Source: Ktedonosporobacter rubrisoli (GTDB taxonomy: Bacteria; Chloroflexota; Ktedonobacteria; Ktedonobacterales; Ktedonobacteraceae). From it: a DNA stretch of 64,000 nucleotides. The position numbers and the translations under genes are program-made. Below, one piece after another: positions 1 through 7,540 of this stretch. The notes beneath the pieces were generated by a model. The model was not told where the DNA came from. It searched no databases and worked only from the letters and a program-made list of their open reading frames with translations. Positions within the stretch are counted from its first letter, which is position 1, and every line of letters starts with the position of its first letter. Where the stretch lies: positions 8,308,001 through 8,372,000 of the forward strand of contig NZ_CP035758.1 in the NCBI RefSeq assembly GCF_004208415.1, read 5' to 3'.

Positions 1-283
1 CCATAAGTTTGGCGGTAGGCTTATCTGTGTCGTCAGCTTGACGAGATGACGAGAGCTTTAAGAGGTAGAGGTGTTGCTGCTCGTCGTAATAGAAGGGAAT
101 GTGGTTCTGTTGGAGCCAGCGCTGACATTGCTTGAAGAGATTATCGAAGTACCGCTGTTCGCCGCTGGTTGTGGCCATTTGTTGAAGTAAGCGAGCCTGG
201 TTGAGCTGGTCGAGGATGATCAGCGTGCGCTCGCGCGAGGGCGGTTTGTGGTTATCGGTGTGGGTGTCTGCGTTTGTTGACAT
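1..283 (-). CDS. Partial small protein of a paralogous family, C-terminus off window
   Basis: The minus strand is open from an ATG at 283 to the window edge without a stop, so the gene is cut here (94 visible codons). I do not know its function. The visible part carries a pattern shared with two other genes in this window (45489-45740 and 45804-46049): a Leu/Ile-rich helix near residues 20-30 (ILDQLNQ), then about 30 residues later a C-x-x-W-L helix followed by H-x-I-P-F-Y-Y-D and Y-L-L. This conservation supports that it is a real gene. Seen: open frame and shared pattern; inferred: one small family, possibly regulatory because its relatives sit in an operon with a CheY-like receiver. Confidence 0.6.
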   Translation of the reverse strand, partial: MSTNADTHTDNHKPPSRERTLIILDQLNQARLLQQMATTSGEQRYFDNLFKQCQRWLQQNHIPFYYDEQQHLYLLKLSSSRQADDTDKPTAKLM

Positions 284-378
284 AAGTTCCTTCCATTCCT
301 AACACTTCCACTCTAAAACAAGACAAAAACCTGATAACGCTTCGATGCTAAAACGAAATGAAAAGGCAAGAGTTTTCG

Positions 379-600
379 CTAGCCTAGCGTTTTTTGATAG
401 CGCTCGTAAAGCAGATCGCTAGACTCTTGTTCGCCCACGAGCCGCGTGAGCTGCTCTTGTGTGGCTCCCAGTTGTTGATAGCACCGATTGATTGTGCTAT
501 GGCTCGCGGTAATCGCGAAGCCTTCAAGGGCTCGCTGTAGCGCTACGCATTCATCTTCGATTTGTTGGAGCAACTGAGCGATCTCGCTTTGCATATTCAT
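379..600 (-). CDS. Small helical protein of unknown function
   Basis: A 73-residue protein rich in Glu, Gln and Leu, predicted to be almost entirely helical and perhaps coiled-coil (QLLQQIEDECVALQ near residue 10, ATQEQLTRLVGEQE near residue 46). The minus-strand start at 600 is preceded by AGGAttAaca, a modest ribosome site. It has no recognisable domain. It lies between the partial small gene and a divergent XRE gene; the intergenic region with a perfect 16-bp palindrome separates them, so the pair may be divergently controlled. Short charged helical proteins of this sort are common near regulator genes in these genomes, but this is general impression rather than an assignment. Confidence 0.5.
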   Translation of the reverse strand: MNMQSEIAQLLQQIEDECVALQRALEGFAITASHSTINRCYQQLGATQEQLTRLVGEQESSDLLYERYQKTLG

Positions 601-673
601 TGTTAATCCTTTCTAAAAATGTGGGGATAATGTCCCCTCTTCCAGTTACAACCGATTAGAAATGTACGACATT

Positions 674-689
674 TATGCCGTACGGCATA
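674..689. promoter_or_regulatory. Perfect 16-bp palindrome, candidate operator
   Basis: TATGCCGTACGGCATA is a perfect palindrome lying between the divergent small gene (start 600) and the XRE gene (start 772), about 50 bp upstream of the XRE -10 region (TACAAT, 738-743). The second XRE copy has a related half site (ATGCCGT, near 1481-1487) at a comparable place. This suggests binding by a dimeric regulator, perhaps the XRE protein itself; the latter is inference. Confidence 0.55.
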
Positions 690-771
690 TAAACCATATC
701 ATTACAAACCGTCTCGTGTCAAGCCTACGATTTTCGCTACAATAGCGCTATACAGGATAGGAGGAAGTAGT

Positions 772-1014
772 ATGATTCGTCTAAAGGTGAAAGAGGTAGC
801 AAAGGCCAAAGGTGTCAATCAGCGGCAGCTATCTCTACGTTCTGGTATAGATATTCGAACCGTGCAGCGCATATTTCGCGATCCAACCCGAGCCGTGAGT
901 ACCACTACCCTGGATAAATTTGCTAAAGTGCTGGGCGTCGATGCCTCCGAACTGCTAGAGAGTGCTCCCGATGAAGAGCCTGGGAGCGCGCTAGCACCAG
1001 AGTCATCAGCTTAG
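772..1014 (+). CDS. Small XRE/Cro-type HTH regulator, copy 1
   Basis: An 80-residue DNA-binding protein: a single XRE helix-turn-helix at about residues 8-60 (VKEVAKAKGVNQRQLSLRSG is helix 1 through the recognition helix; TVQRIFRDP and LDKFAKVLGV follow), then a short acidic tail. The start is fixed by AGGAGG six bases upstream, and a -10 box TACAAT lies at 738-743. It closely resembles the gene at 1547-1786, and the two share their 3' flanks too, so they are a tandem duplication. A third, more diverged relative is at 4306-4527. Proteins of this size act as transcription regulators; the target is unknown, with autoregulation likely because of the upstream palindrome. Confidence 0.85.
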   Translation: MIRLKVKEVAKAKGVNQRQLSLRSGIDIRTVQRIFRDPTRAVSTTTLDKFAKVLGVDASELLESAPDEEPGSALAPESSA

Positions 1015-1174
1015 CTGTTTTACTCTAACCTCTTTTGTGCTCTGCCCTAATTTGTTAATATGCTCTTGACATCCCCTAGCCTAACCTCTTAGAAGATGTT
1101 GCCGACGAGTGAATTTACTTATTCATCATTGCTTGCTTATCTCCCCTTTGATTAAGACAGGTTTTCAGCTTCCT

Positions 1175-1305
1175 AAAAAGGGATTGTTAAGGGCTGGCCC
1201 TTAACCGAGGGCACGGGGCGCGAGCCCCGCAATATCGCGGCGCGGCTCCAACGTTTCCCTTTCTTTTCGACCTGTTCATCGGCGAGCCTTTCTACAATAG
1301 TGGAA
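1175..1305. repeat. Dispersed hairpin element, copy A
   Basis: This non-coding stretch begins AAAAAGGGATTGTTAAGGG and contains a near-perfect hairpin at 1187-1204 (TTAAGGGC facing GCCCTTAA) and a second one near 1212-1228 (CGGGGC facing GCCCCG), and ends near CCAACGTTTCCCTTTCTTTTC. The same head and tail sequences occur at 52100-52235 and, shortened, at 55085-55168; a fragment of the head is at 4590-4615. It is therefore a small dispersed repeat. Function unknown; it holds no reading frame. Confidence 0.7.
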
Positions 1306-1546
1306 GATTATCCTAACCCTTCCACTTATTAGATGCTTTTGCGAAAATTGGTTATAAAACGAAAATAAGAAATTTATGTCGACTTAAACACAGGCGATGA
1401 AATATTATTTTGTACCAAACAATAGAAGTATAGTTATAAAAAATCGCTTTGACAATTCGGTTTGTATTCATATGGTTTACATGCCGTCTTCTCCGTTTCC
1501 TGCAGCTTCGCTACAATAGCCCTACCTGGGGTTATTGAGGTGAGAG

Positions 1547-1786
1547 ATGATTAGCTTGAAGGTGCAAGAGATAGCCAAGAGTAAGGGTATTAGCCAGCGG
1601 CAACTATCGCTCCGTTCCGGCGTAGATATTCGGACAGTGCAACGGATATTTCGCAATCCGACCAAAATTGTGCATACCGATACCCTGGATAAATTTGCTA
1701 AAGTGCTGGGCGTCGATGCCTCCGAGCTGATCGAGAGCATTCCTGATGAAGAGCCTGGAAGCCCACTAACTGATGTATCGGCTTAA
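1547..1786 (+). CDS. Small XRE/Cro-type HTH regulator, copy 2
   Basis: A 79-residue XRE-type DNA-binding protein, nearly the same as the product of 772-1014 through the helix-turn-helix (QEIAKSKGISQRQLSLRSG, then TVQRIF and LDKFAKVLGVDASEL) and differing mainly in the acidic C-terminal tail. The ATG follows GAGGTGA at a normal distance, and a TACAAT -10 box at 1512-1517 matches copy 1. Farther upstream TTGACA (1449-1454) with TATGGT 16 bp later is another possible promoter. The two copies may bind similar operators, or one may have diverged in specificity. Confidence 0.85.
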   Translation: MISLKVQEIAKSKGISQRQLSLRSGVDIRTVQRIFRNPTKIVHTDTLDKFAKVLGVDASELIESIPDEEPGSPLTDVSA

Positions 1787-2126
1787 GCGTTGTAATCTAG
1801 CCTCTTTTGTACTCTACTCTAATTTGTTAGCGTGCTCCTGGCATCCCCTAACCCCTAACCTGTTAGAAGATGTTGCCGACGAGTGACTTTACTTGTTCAT
1901 CATTGCTTGCTTTTCCCCCCTTAAGTGATTTAGAAAGCCCTGACGATTTAGGTCAGAGCCGAAAATTTTTGTCACAATAGTGATATCATTAGTTATGGGC
2001 CCGAAAGCGAAGCTATAGCTCCTTTAGACTTCGTTTTTCCTTATAGCAGCAGGATTAAGCTGAGAGGATAATTTAAGTAGGATATTGTTATTCCTTGCAA
2101 GGAGCTTATATGGCTGAAAAACCGGT
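1787..2126. other. Non-coding: duplicated XRE flank, then leader of the TPR gene
   Basis: The first 130 bp are the second copy of the XRE 3' flank. The rest contains CACAATAGTGATATCA near 1972 and a possible leader for the TPR gene. A ribosome-site-like GGAG at 2101-2104 precedes an ATG at 2110 that is out of frame with the long TPR frame (see the next gene). I see no other gene here. Confidence 0.5.
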
Positions 2127-3470
2127 ATGTGGAAAGCTGGGAAAGTCCTGTCTGCCCAGGATGAACAAGGAAATTTTATTGTGCCAGAAGATAGTTATGG
2201 CGAACCTGATTATGGTAGAGTGATGCGTCACTTTCGGAAACATGTCAAACGATGGAGTGCTGAGCGGTTAGCCCTCCTGTATAGCGAAATGCTAGAAGAA
2301 GCCTCCACAGAGGATATGAGCAGTGAAGAGCTGATCACGGCCAGATGGATTCAGCGTATGGAGCAAAGAAACGAAGTGCCCAGGGACCCAAAGCGCCGCT
2401 GGATACTGGCTACCTTACTGGGTATTCCGCCAGCTCTTTTGGGCTTGCAGGCTCTTGCACCTCTACTTGAGATAGACAATATTTTTGCTCTCAATGCTCT
2501 AAAAGAGGATAAAATAGACGTATTAGAGTATCGGGCCTATCTATCTGCTTATTGGCAACACGACTATGTGGGATCAAAGCAACATTTTCTGCATGAGACC
2601 CAGATGCGCATACAACATCTCACAGAACATATTCTTTACTATAAGACAGAGCCACAAGAAGAGATAGCTCGGCTGCTATGCGAATATCATATGGCCTTCG
2701 CCTGGTGTATCGCTCACGACTATGGGCTATTTACTATGGCCCTCAGGCATCTGGATCAGGCTATAAGGCTCTCTGATGAAAAGGGATATTTAGATCTGTC
2801 GACAGCATTGCGCTATCGGCGTGGCGGGGTCATTTTTACTTTGGCCGAAGCGGCAGCTGCGACAGACAGCCTACAGCGTGCTACAACTTATTTTGCTCAA
2901 GCCATCGCCGACTTTGATCTTGCCTGCAATTCCCTGAAGCGCGTGGCACCTGAGCTACGGGGCGCGGTCTTACTGGCAGCAGGGCATACAAGGGCATATA
3001 TAACGCAGGACCAGGCTGATCTTGGCCACGCGCTTGCTCTCATTGATAAGAGCGAGCAGTTTATCAATCAAGGGAATGATGCTTATTTTGTTGGCTTTAA
3101 TGAGGAGCGCTATAGCCTTGATAGAGGGCGCGCGCTCATCGCCTCCCCAATCAGGCAACTGCGCTCGCCGCAAAAGATTATCGATCAATGCAGCTCTTTC
3201 GCTCCCGATATCAGCCAGAAGCCCCGCCACTATAGCAATAATCTGGTCATTCAAGCCCGTGCTTACCTTGATCTGGACTATTATCCAATCGCGGTAGCGT
3301 ATGCGGAAGAAGCCCTTCAAGCGCTTCAGGGGATCACGTCGCAGGTGAATATAGCGCGTATTGCCCATCTCTATGGACGGCTCAAGGCGAGCAGCTATGG
3401 CAATAGTAGGGAAGTGGCCCAATTAGGCGTGGCGCTGCTCAAGAAACAGCATCCCTCTCTCTTTCAATGA
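2127..3470 (+). CDS. TPR-repeat protein of the XRE-TPR type lacking HTH; possible N-terminal frameshift
   Basis: A 447-residue, helix-rich protein. Residues 30-110 hold the motif seen in Ktedonobacteria regulators (RRWILATLLGIPPALLGLQ at about 90-108), and residues 150-440 look like TPR-type helical repeats (ARAYLDLDYYPIAVAYAEEA near 375 is typical). No helix-turn-helix is visible. The frame opens at an ATG at 2127 with no ribosome site. An ATG at 2110 has GGAG at a good distance and would give MAEKPV, then runs out of frame; removing two bases of a TGTG run at 2128-2131 would join it to the long frame as MAEKPVWKAG. Either a dinucleotide slip has damaged the start or translation begins weakly at 2127. 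Probably a peptide- or protein-binding regulator; a THEP1-like NTPase follows 51 bp later. Confidence 0.7.
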   Translation: MWKAGKVLSAQDEQGNFIVPEDSYGEPDYGRVMRHFRKHVKRWSAERLALLYSEMLEEASTEDMSSEELITARWIQRMEQRNEVPRDPKRRWILATLLGIPPALLGLQALAPLLEIDNIFALNALKEDKIDVLEYRAYLSAYWQHDYVGSKQHFLHETQMRIQHLTEHILYYKTEPQEEIARLLCEYHMAFAWCIAHDYGLFTMALRHLDQAIRLSDEKGYLDLSTALRYRRGGVIFTLAEAAAATDSLQRATTYFAQAIADFDLACNSLKRVAPELRGAVLLAAGHTRAYITQDQADLGHALALIDKSEQFINQGNDAYFVGFNEERYSLDRGRALIASPIRQLRSPQKIIDQCSSFAPDISQKPRHYSNNLVIQARAYLDLDYYPIAVAYAEEALQALQGITSQVNIARIAHLYGRLKASSYGNSREVAQLGVALLKKQHPSLFQ

Positions 3471-3521
3471 AGCTTTAACCATTTGATGCGCTAAGGCAGT
3501 AGTACGTATGAGGAGGGAGAA

Positions 3522-4064
3522 ATGAAACAAGCTTATATGCTCACTGGTAAGCCTCGGGTAGGCAAAACTAACTTGATCCGAGCGATCATTGTCAAGCTGG
3601 GGAAAGAACGCTGTGGCGGCTTTTATACGGAGGAGATACGTGATGAAAGATTTTTGGGAAGCGAGGCGCGGCGAGGATTTCGCCTGGTAACGCTGGATGG
3701 CAAGGAAGGCATACTAGCTCATGTAGATTTCAGTAGTGAGCTACGTTTAGGACGCTATGGCCTGAATCTGGCATGTTTGGAAGCGATTGGCGTGCCTGCA
3801 TTGACGCGTGCTTGGGCAGCCGACAAATTGCTCGTGATAGATGAGATAGGCCTGATACAAGCCTATTCCGATCTGTTCAGGCATGCTATCATAAAGCTGC
3901 TCGCGGATGCTCATCCATTTCTGAGCACGATTGCCATAGAGCCTCATCCTTGGCTGGATAACCTCAAACAGCATCACGGTGTTGAGCTTTATAAACTTAC
4001 ACCTGAGAACTACCAGGCTACGTTGATACAATTGTCGAGCCAGCTCAGGCCCCTCTTGCATTGA
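3522..4064 (+). CDS. THEP1-like nucleoside-triphosphatase
   Basis: A 180-residue P-loop NTPase. The Walker A motif is GKPRVGKT (residues 9-16) and the Walker B motif is LLVIDEIG (about 104-111); the C-G-G-F-Y-T-E-E-I-R segment after the first helix is the hallmark of the THEP1/NTPase_1 family, whose members hydrolyse NTPs to NDPs in vitro and are about 170-190 residues long. The start has AGGAGGGAG upstream. It follows the TPR gene at 51 bp and could be co-transcribed. Physiological role in bacteria is not settled; the assignment to the family is firm. Confidence 0.85.
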   Translation: MKQAYMLTGKPRVGKTNLIRAIIVKLGKERCGGFYTEEIRDERFLGSEARRGFRLVTLDGKEGILAHVDFSSELRLGRYGLNLACLEAIGVPALTRAWAADKLLVIDEIGLIQAYSDLFRHAIIKLLADAHPFLSTIAIEPHPWLDNLKQHHGVELYKLTPENYQATLIQLSSQLRPLLH

Positions 4065-4085
4065 GATCTGATGGAACTGTAACTC

Positions 4086-4180
4086 CCTTTATATTATAGC
4101 GAAATGCTGAAAGAAGTCTCTGCCGAAGAATACCAGTGATTAAGAGCCGATTACGGCTCGCTGAATCCAGCATATGAAGC
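4086..4180 (+). pseudogene. Decayed fragment of a TPR gene like 2127-3470
   Basis: This stretch aligns base for base with the region of the TPR gene encoding LLYSEMLEEAS to about RMEQ (near 2275-2365): TATAGCGAAATGCT is shared, and AGAGCCGATTACGGCTC corresponds to AGAGCTGATCACGGCC. Here the frame reads LYYSEMLKEVSAEEYQ and then meets TGA, with small indels after it. It is a remnant of a second copy of the TPR gene, most of which has been lost, sitting just before the third XRE gene just as the intact gene sits after the second. Confidence 0.75.
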
Positions 4181-4305
4181 ATCATCTTATGTGATTGGTC
4201 TTCAAAGATAGTGGCTTAGAGTTCATATGTGAGATATATCATGTAAGAGTAATTCTGTCAGTAGGTGAACACTGCTAAAATAGCGACAAAAAGCAGGAGA
4301 ATAGT

Positions 4306-4527
4306 ATGATTCGTTTAAAAGTGAAGGAAGTCGCAGAGGCAAGAGGATTCAATCAGTCTTCACTGGCAAGGGGCTCAAATCTTGGATTCAGCACCATCCA
4401 GCGCTTATTTCGTGATCCCTATCGAGAGGTTTCAACTGTTACATTAGAAAAGATAGCGAAAGCGCTTGATGTAAGCGTCCATGATCTTATTGAAGAAGTT
4501 GACGATAAGCCGTCAGCATCCGAATAA
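4306..4527 (+). CDS. Small XRE/Cro-type HTH regulator, copy 3
   Basis: A 73-residue XRE-type protein related to the two upstream copies (IRLKVKEVAEARGF, then TIQRLFRDP and LEKIAKALDVSVHDLIEE) but more diverged in the turn and recognition helix (SLARGSNLGFST). The ATG follows AGGAGAAT. A CTAAAATAGC box about 35 bp upstream corresponds to the CTACAATAGC of the other copies. It probably regulates a different operator, given the changed recognition helix; this is inference. Confidence 0.8.
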   Translation: MIRLKVKEVAEARGFNQSSLARGSNLGFSTIQRLFRDPYREVSTVTLEKIAKALDVSVHDLIEEVDDKPSASE

Positions 4528-4804
4528 TCTTAACAGCTGCAAAACCCTCTTACTTGCTTTTCTCCTCATATGTGATTTAGACAGGTTTTCAGTGCCCTAA
4601 AATAGGGATTGGAAAATTTGTCATCTCCTCCTGTAGACTGGACATTAACTGCTCTATAATGTTATATTTGATACATCGACTTCTACCGATATATTATCGT
4701 ATTCTGGCCCCTTTGTCCAGCAGCCTGCTATAGAGCCGAAGAGAGGATCGACGCTCGCCTGACAGCGCATGCGCATAGGGACAGAGATAGAGTGGAGAGA
4801 GCTT

Positions 4805-6232
4805 ATGAACGAAACAGAGGCGATGATATCGCCCTTTCGCCAGGTGCTTGAACAGACCCTGACTCATGCCCTCAGTTATCTTGAGCAGCTTGAACAAGCC
4901 CCTGTTGGCGCAACGGTTGAGCGAGCTGCGTTGCGTCAACGCCTGGGACGGCAATTCCCGGAGGCCGGGATAGAGGCTACTCAAGTTATTGATGAGTTGG
5001 TCACTGATATGGCCGGTGGCATCATCGGTAGCGCGGGCGGGCGCTTTTTTGGCTGGGTCATCGGTGGTACTCTGCCGGCTGCTCTGGCCGCCGACTGGCT
5101 CACGGCAACCTGGGATCAGAATTCGGCCCGCTATACCGGCGGTCCGGCTGAAGCGGTGATCGAAGAAGTATGCGGCGCCTGGCTCAAGGAGATTCTTGGA
5201 TTGCCCCAGGAAGCCAGCTTTGCCCTGGTCACCGGATCGCAGATGGCCCATGTAACCTGCCTTGCAGCGGCTCGGCATGCCTTGCTCGAAAGGGTTGGCT
5301 GGGATGTAGAGCGCGCAGGACTCGCGGGCGCTCCACCTATTCGCGTCCTGACCAGCACCGAACATCATAAGTCGCTTGAGCGAGCCCTACGCCTGCTAGG
5401 TTTAGGCACGGATTCCCTACGTGTTTTACCCGTCGATGAATACGGGCGCCTGCTCCCTGCCACGCTCGCGCAAGCTCTCGCCAAAGAAGCTGACTTTCCT
5501 ACTATTGTTGTCCTGCAGGCTGGAGATCTCAATATTGGCGCATATGATCCATTTGCCGAGCTCATTCCACTGGCCCACCAGTTCAAGGCCTGGGTGCATA
5601 TTGACGGCGCCTTCGGCTTATGGGCGCAAGCCTCACCGTCCTATCGTCATCTTCTCCGGGGGGTCGACCAGGCAGATTCCTGGATTACCGATGGCCATAA
5701 ATGGCTCAATACTCCCTATGACTGCGGTTATGCCTTTGTGGCCCATCCACAAGCGCACCGTGGTGCACTGGCTCAGCAAGCCGACTACATTGTACGCACA
5801 GAAGCGGCCCGCGATCCGAGCGATTGGAATCCTGAATGGTCGCGGCGCGGGCGCGGTGTGGCGACATATGCAGCCCTGCGCCAACTGGGAAGGAAGGGAA
5901 TTGCCGACCTGATTGAGCGCTGTTGCCAACATGCCGAGACGCTGGTTACGCAGATTGGAAGCTTGCCCGGCGCCCAGATCGTCTGGAAGCCGCAGGTCAA
6001 TCAGGGATTGGTGCGCTTTCTTGACAAGGGACCCACAGCCACTCAGGCGCAGCACGATCGGCGTACCGATACCATCATCGCTCGCATTGCCGAAACTGGC
6101 GAAGCCTTCTTCAGCGGGACGACCTGGCGGGGACAACGCTGTATGCGGGTCTCGGTCTGCAACTGGCAAACCAGCGAACAGGACGTAGCACGCGCGGTTG
6201 CTGCCGTCGAGAGAGTGTTAATGCAGGAGTGA
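4805..6232 (+). CDS. PLP-dependent decarboxylase / aspartate aminotransferase-fold protein
   Basis: A 475-residue cytoplasmic enzyme of the group II (glutamate/aromatic-amino-acid type) PLP decarboxylases. The PLP-binding lysine is in TDGHKWLNTPYD (K about 299), the aspartate that pairs with the ring nitrogen is in WVHIDGAFG (about 267), and the substrate and cofactor binding region TGSQMAHVT is near 144-152. I chose the ATG at 4805, which has GGAGAG at the right distance; an in-frame ATG at 4769 has no ribosome site. A TATAAT at 4655-4660 may be the -10 box. The substrate cannot be told from sequence: it could decarboxylate an amino acid or act in a related reaction. Single gene, convergent with the acetyltransferase. 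Confidence 0.85.
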   Translation: MNETEAMISPFRQVLEQTLTHALSYLEQLEQAPVGATVERAALRQRLGRQFPEAGIEATQVIDELVTDMAGGIIGSAGGRFFGWVIGGTLPAALAADWLTATWDQNSARYTGGPAEAVIEEVCGAWLKEILGLPQEASFALVTGSQMAHVTCLAAARHALLERVGWDVERAGLAGAPPIRVLTSTEHHKSLERALRLLGLGTDSLRVLPVDEYGRLLPATLAQALAKEADFPTIVVLQAGDLNIGAYDPFAELIPLAHQFKAWVHIDGAFGLWAQASPSYRHLLRGVDQADSWITDGHKWLNTPYDCGYAFVAHPQAHRGALAQQADYIVRTEAARDPSDWNPEWSRRGRGVATYAALRQLGRKGIADLIERCCQHAETLVTQIGSLPGAQIVWKPQVNQGLVRFLDKGPTATQAQHDRRTDTIIARIAETGEAFFSGTTWRGQRCMRVSVCNWQTSEQDVARAVAAVERVLMQE

Positions 6233-6270
6233 GGCTGGGCTGCTATATCGTCCTTTATCCCGGTTTTCTG

Positions 6271-7047
6271 TTATCTGCTGGCCTCAAATGTCAGCACATC
6301 ACCGGTTATGCTGAAACCGGCTTTCAAGTAGATGCCAAGGCCATCTTTTAACGCTTGAAGTACAACATAGCGGCGGTTGGTGGCTTTGGCCTCCTTGAGC
6401 AGATATTGGAACATCGCACTGCCAATGCCCCTCCGGCGATAGTCATCGTGAGTGACAAGATCGTAGATTCCCACGCTCTGGCTACCAACAAATAGCAGCC
6501 CGGAGGCGACAACCTTGCCATCCAGCGTGCCAAGATAGGGACGCATATCAGCAAACATGCTCAGCGGATATTGCGAGAGCCTTTGATAGTAAGCAAGCAC
6601 CTGGCGCCCCTCGCTTGAATCTCCGAAAAGAGCGGCTATCACTTCCCCCACCTGAAGCAGCTCGCTGGCAGTTGTGGCTTGCTTGATCTCTAAACCTTCG
6701 ACATGTAAGGGCGCTGCCTGGATCTGTGAGAGGTCCGCGTACATGGCGCTATTCGTCTCTGCCTGCACTAATCCGCGTTGGGCGAGCTGAGAGATGTCAG
6801 CTTTAGCGATATCGCTTGCCCAGGACCAGAGGGCGAACGGAAAGCCTTTAGCCCTAAAGCTGTCAATCCTGGGCAATGTTGGAGCCGAGATGGGCAACGC
6901 TCTGACCACTATCACATTAAACGTATCGCTGGGTAAACCGCAATCTACTGCCAGAAAGGTCGGTTGATCATCGATAGTCATATCAGCCAGGCGGCGCGCA
7001 ACATAGGAAATCTTTTCTTCAAAGTTTTGGCGAACGTCAAGATGCAT
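6271..7047 (-). CDS. GNAT-family N-acetyltransferase
   Basis: A 258-residue protein with a C-terminal GNAT domain (about residues 110-258). The acetyl-CoA pyrophosphate loop is visible as YRRRGIGSAM (about 204-213; Q/R-x-x-G-x-G/A pattern), preceded by the strand VGIYDLVTHDD and followed by the beta5-alpha4 region RRYVVLQALKDGLGIYLKAGF. The first 100 residues are an extra domain of unknown function, as in many double-module GNAT proteins. The ATG at 7047 follows GGAGG; a TTG 12 bases upstream would start inside the ribosome site, so I rejected it. The acceptor substrate is unknown. Confidence 0.85.
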   Translation of the reverse strand: MHLDVRQNFEEKISYVARRLADMTIDDQPTFLAVDCGLPSDTFNVIVVRALPISAPTLPRIDSFRAKGFPFALWSWASDIAKADISQLAQRGLVQAETNSAMYADLSQIQAAPLHVEGLEIKQATTASELLQVGEVIAALFGDSSEGRQVLAYYQRLSQYPLSMFADMRPYLGTLDGKVVASGLLFVGSQSVGIYDLVTHDDYRRRGIGSAMFQYLLKEAKATNRRYVVLQALKDGLGIYLKAGFSITGDVLTFEASR

Positions 7048-7303
7048 AGAATCCTCCAAGCCCTTCTCCGGGAGAACAGGTTATTTCAGGCCCTTCCTCC
7101 CGCTGGGATAAAATCTTGTCCCTTTGATCTCTCTTCGTGCCAGGAGCGGCCAGCGTATTCTTCATTCGTTAGAGTGCAGCGTATAAGAAAATCATGAAAA
7201 TACTATACGCCCAGGAATGTAGCCCTGTCCATCGTTCCCTTGCTTTGGCGGATTATGCACTAGCACATTGTAGTCGAGGTTTGCCTCTGATACAATTATT
7301 CCT

Positions 7304-7530
7304 CAGTCGCCATTGGGGGAATTCGTTGAGCTGTTCTGGCTCAATGTAAGGAAGCGTTTCGATGTATACAAGGGAACATTTGCTTCCGCATGGAACTGCA
7401 GAGATGATTATCAATCTGCATGACGACGAGCTTCGATTCTACAATCGAGAGCAAGAGCAACTTCAGCGTTTTCGCGGCATCATCTTTCGCGATGTGCATT
7501 CAACCTACTCGCTTCTGGATATGATAGACC
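7304..7530 (+). pseudogene. Decayed N-terminal part of an AraC-family regulator
   Basis: Two adjoining frames together read like the N-terminal domain found in many AraC regulators (DUF6597 type): frame one gives SPLGEFVELFWL (7307-7342), and one base shift later frame two gives TREHLLPHGTAEMIINLHDD (from 7368) through FRGIIFRDVHS. In intact relatives these are continuous, as in EFVELFWL...R-E-R-x-L-P-x-G-x-x-E-x-x-I-N-L. The sequence stops resembling the family near 7530, where the convergent phosphotransferase gene ends. The DNA-binding half is missing, so this is a remnant. Confidence 0.65.
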
Positions 7531-7540
7531 TGTCACTCTA

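Larger units (their letters stand above)
735..1916 (+). repeat. Tandem duplication covering XRE genes and their 3' flanks
   Basis: The stretch from about 735 to 1140 is repeated at about 1508 to 1916: the -10 region (CTACAATAGC), the XRE reading frame and some 130 bp after the stop codon are all recognisably alike. The 3' flanks share, for example, CCTCTTTTGT, CATCCCCTA and TTAGAAGATGTTGCCGACGA. The 1141-1507 segment between them contains a dispersed hairpin element found only after copy 1. Divergence of the flanks indicates an old duplication. Confidence 0.8.

Noticed and set aside
4769..4804. Earlier ATG (4769) for the PLP decarboxylase
   Set aside because: No ribosome site precedes it, while the ATG at 4805 has GGAGAG at the right distance.
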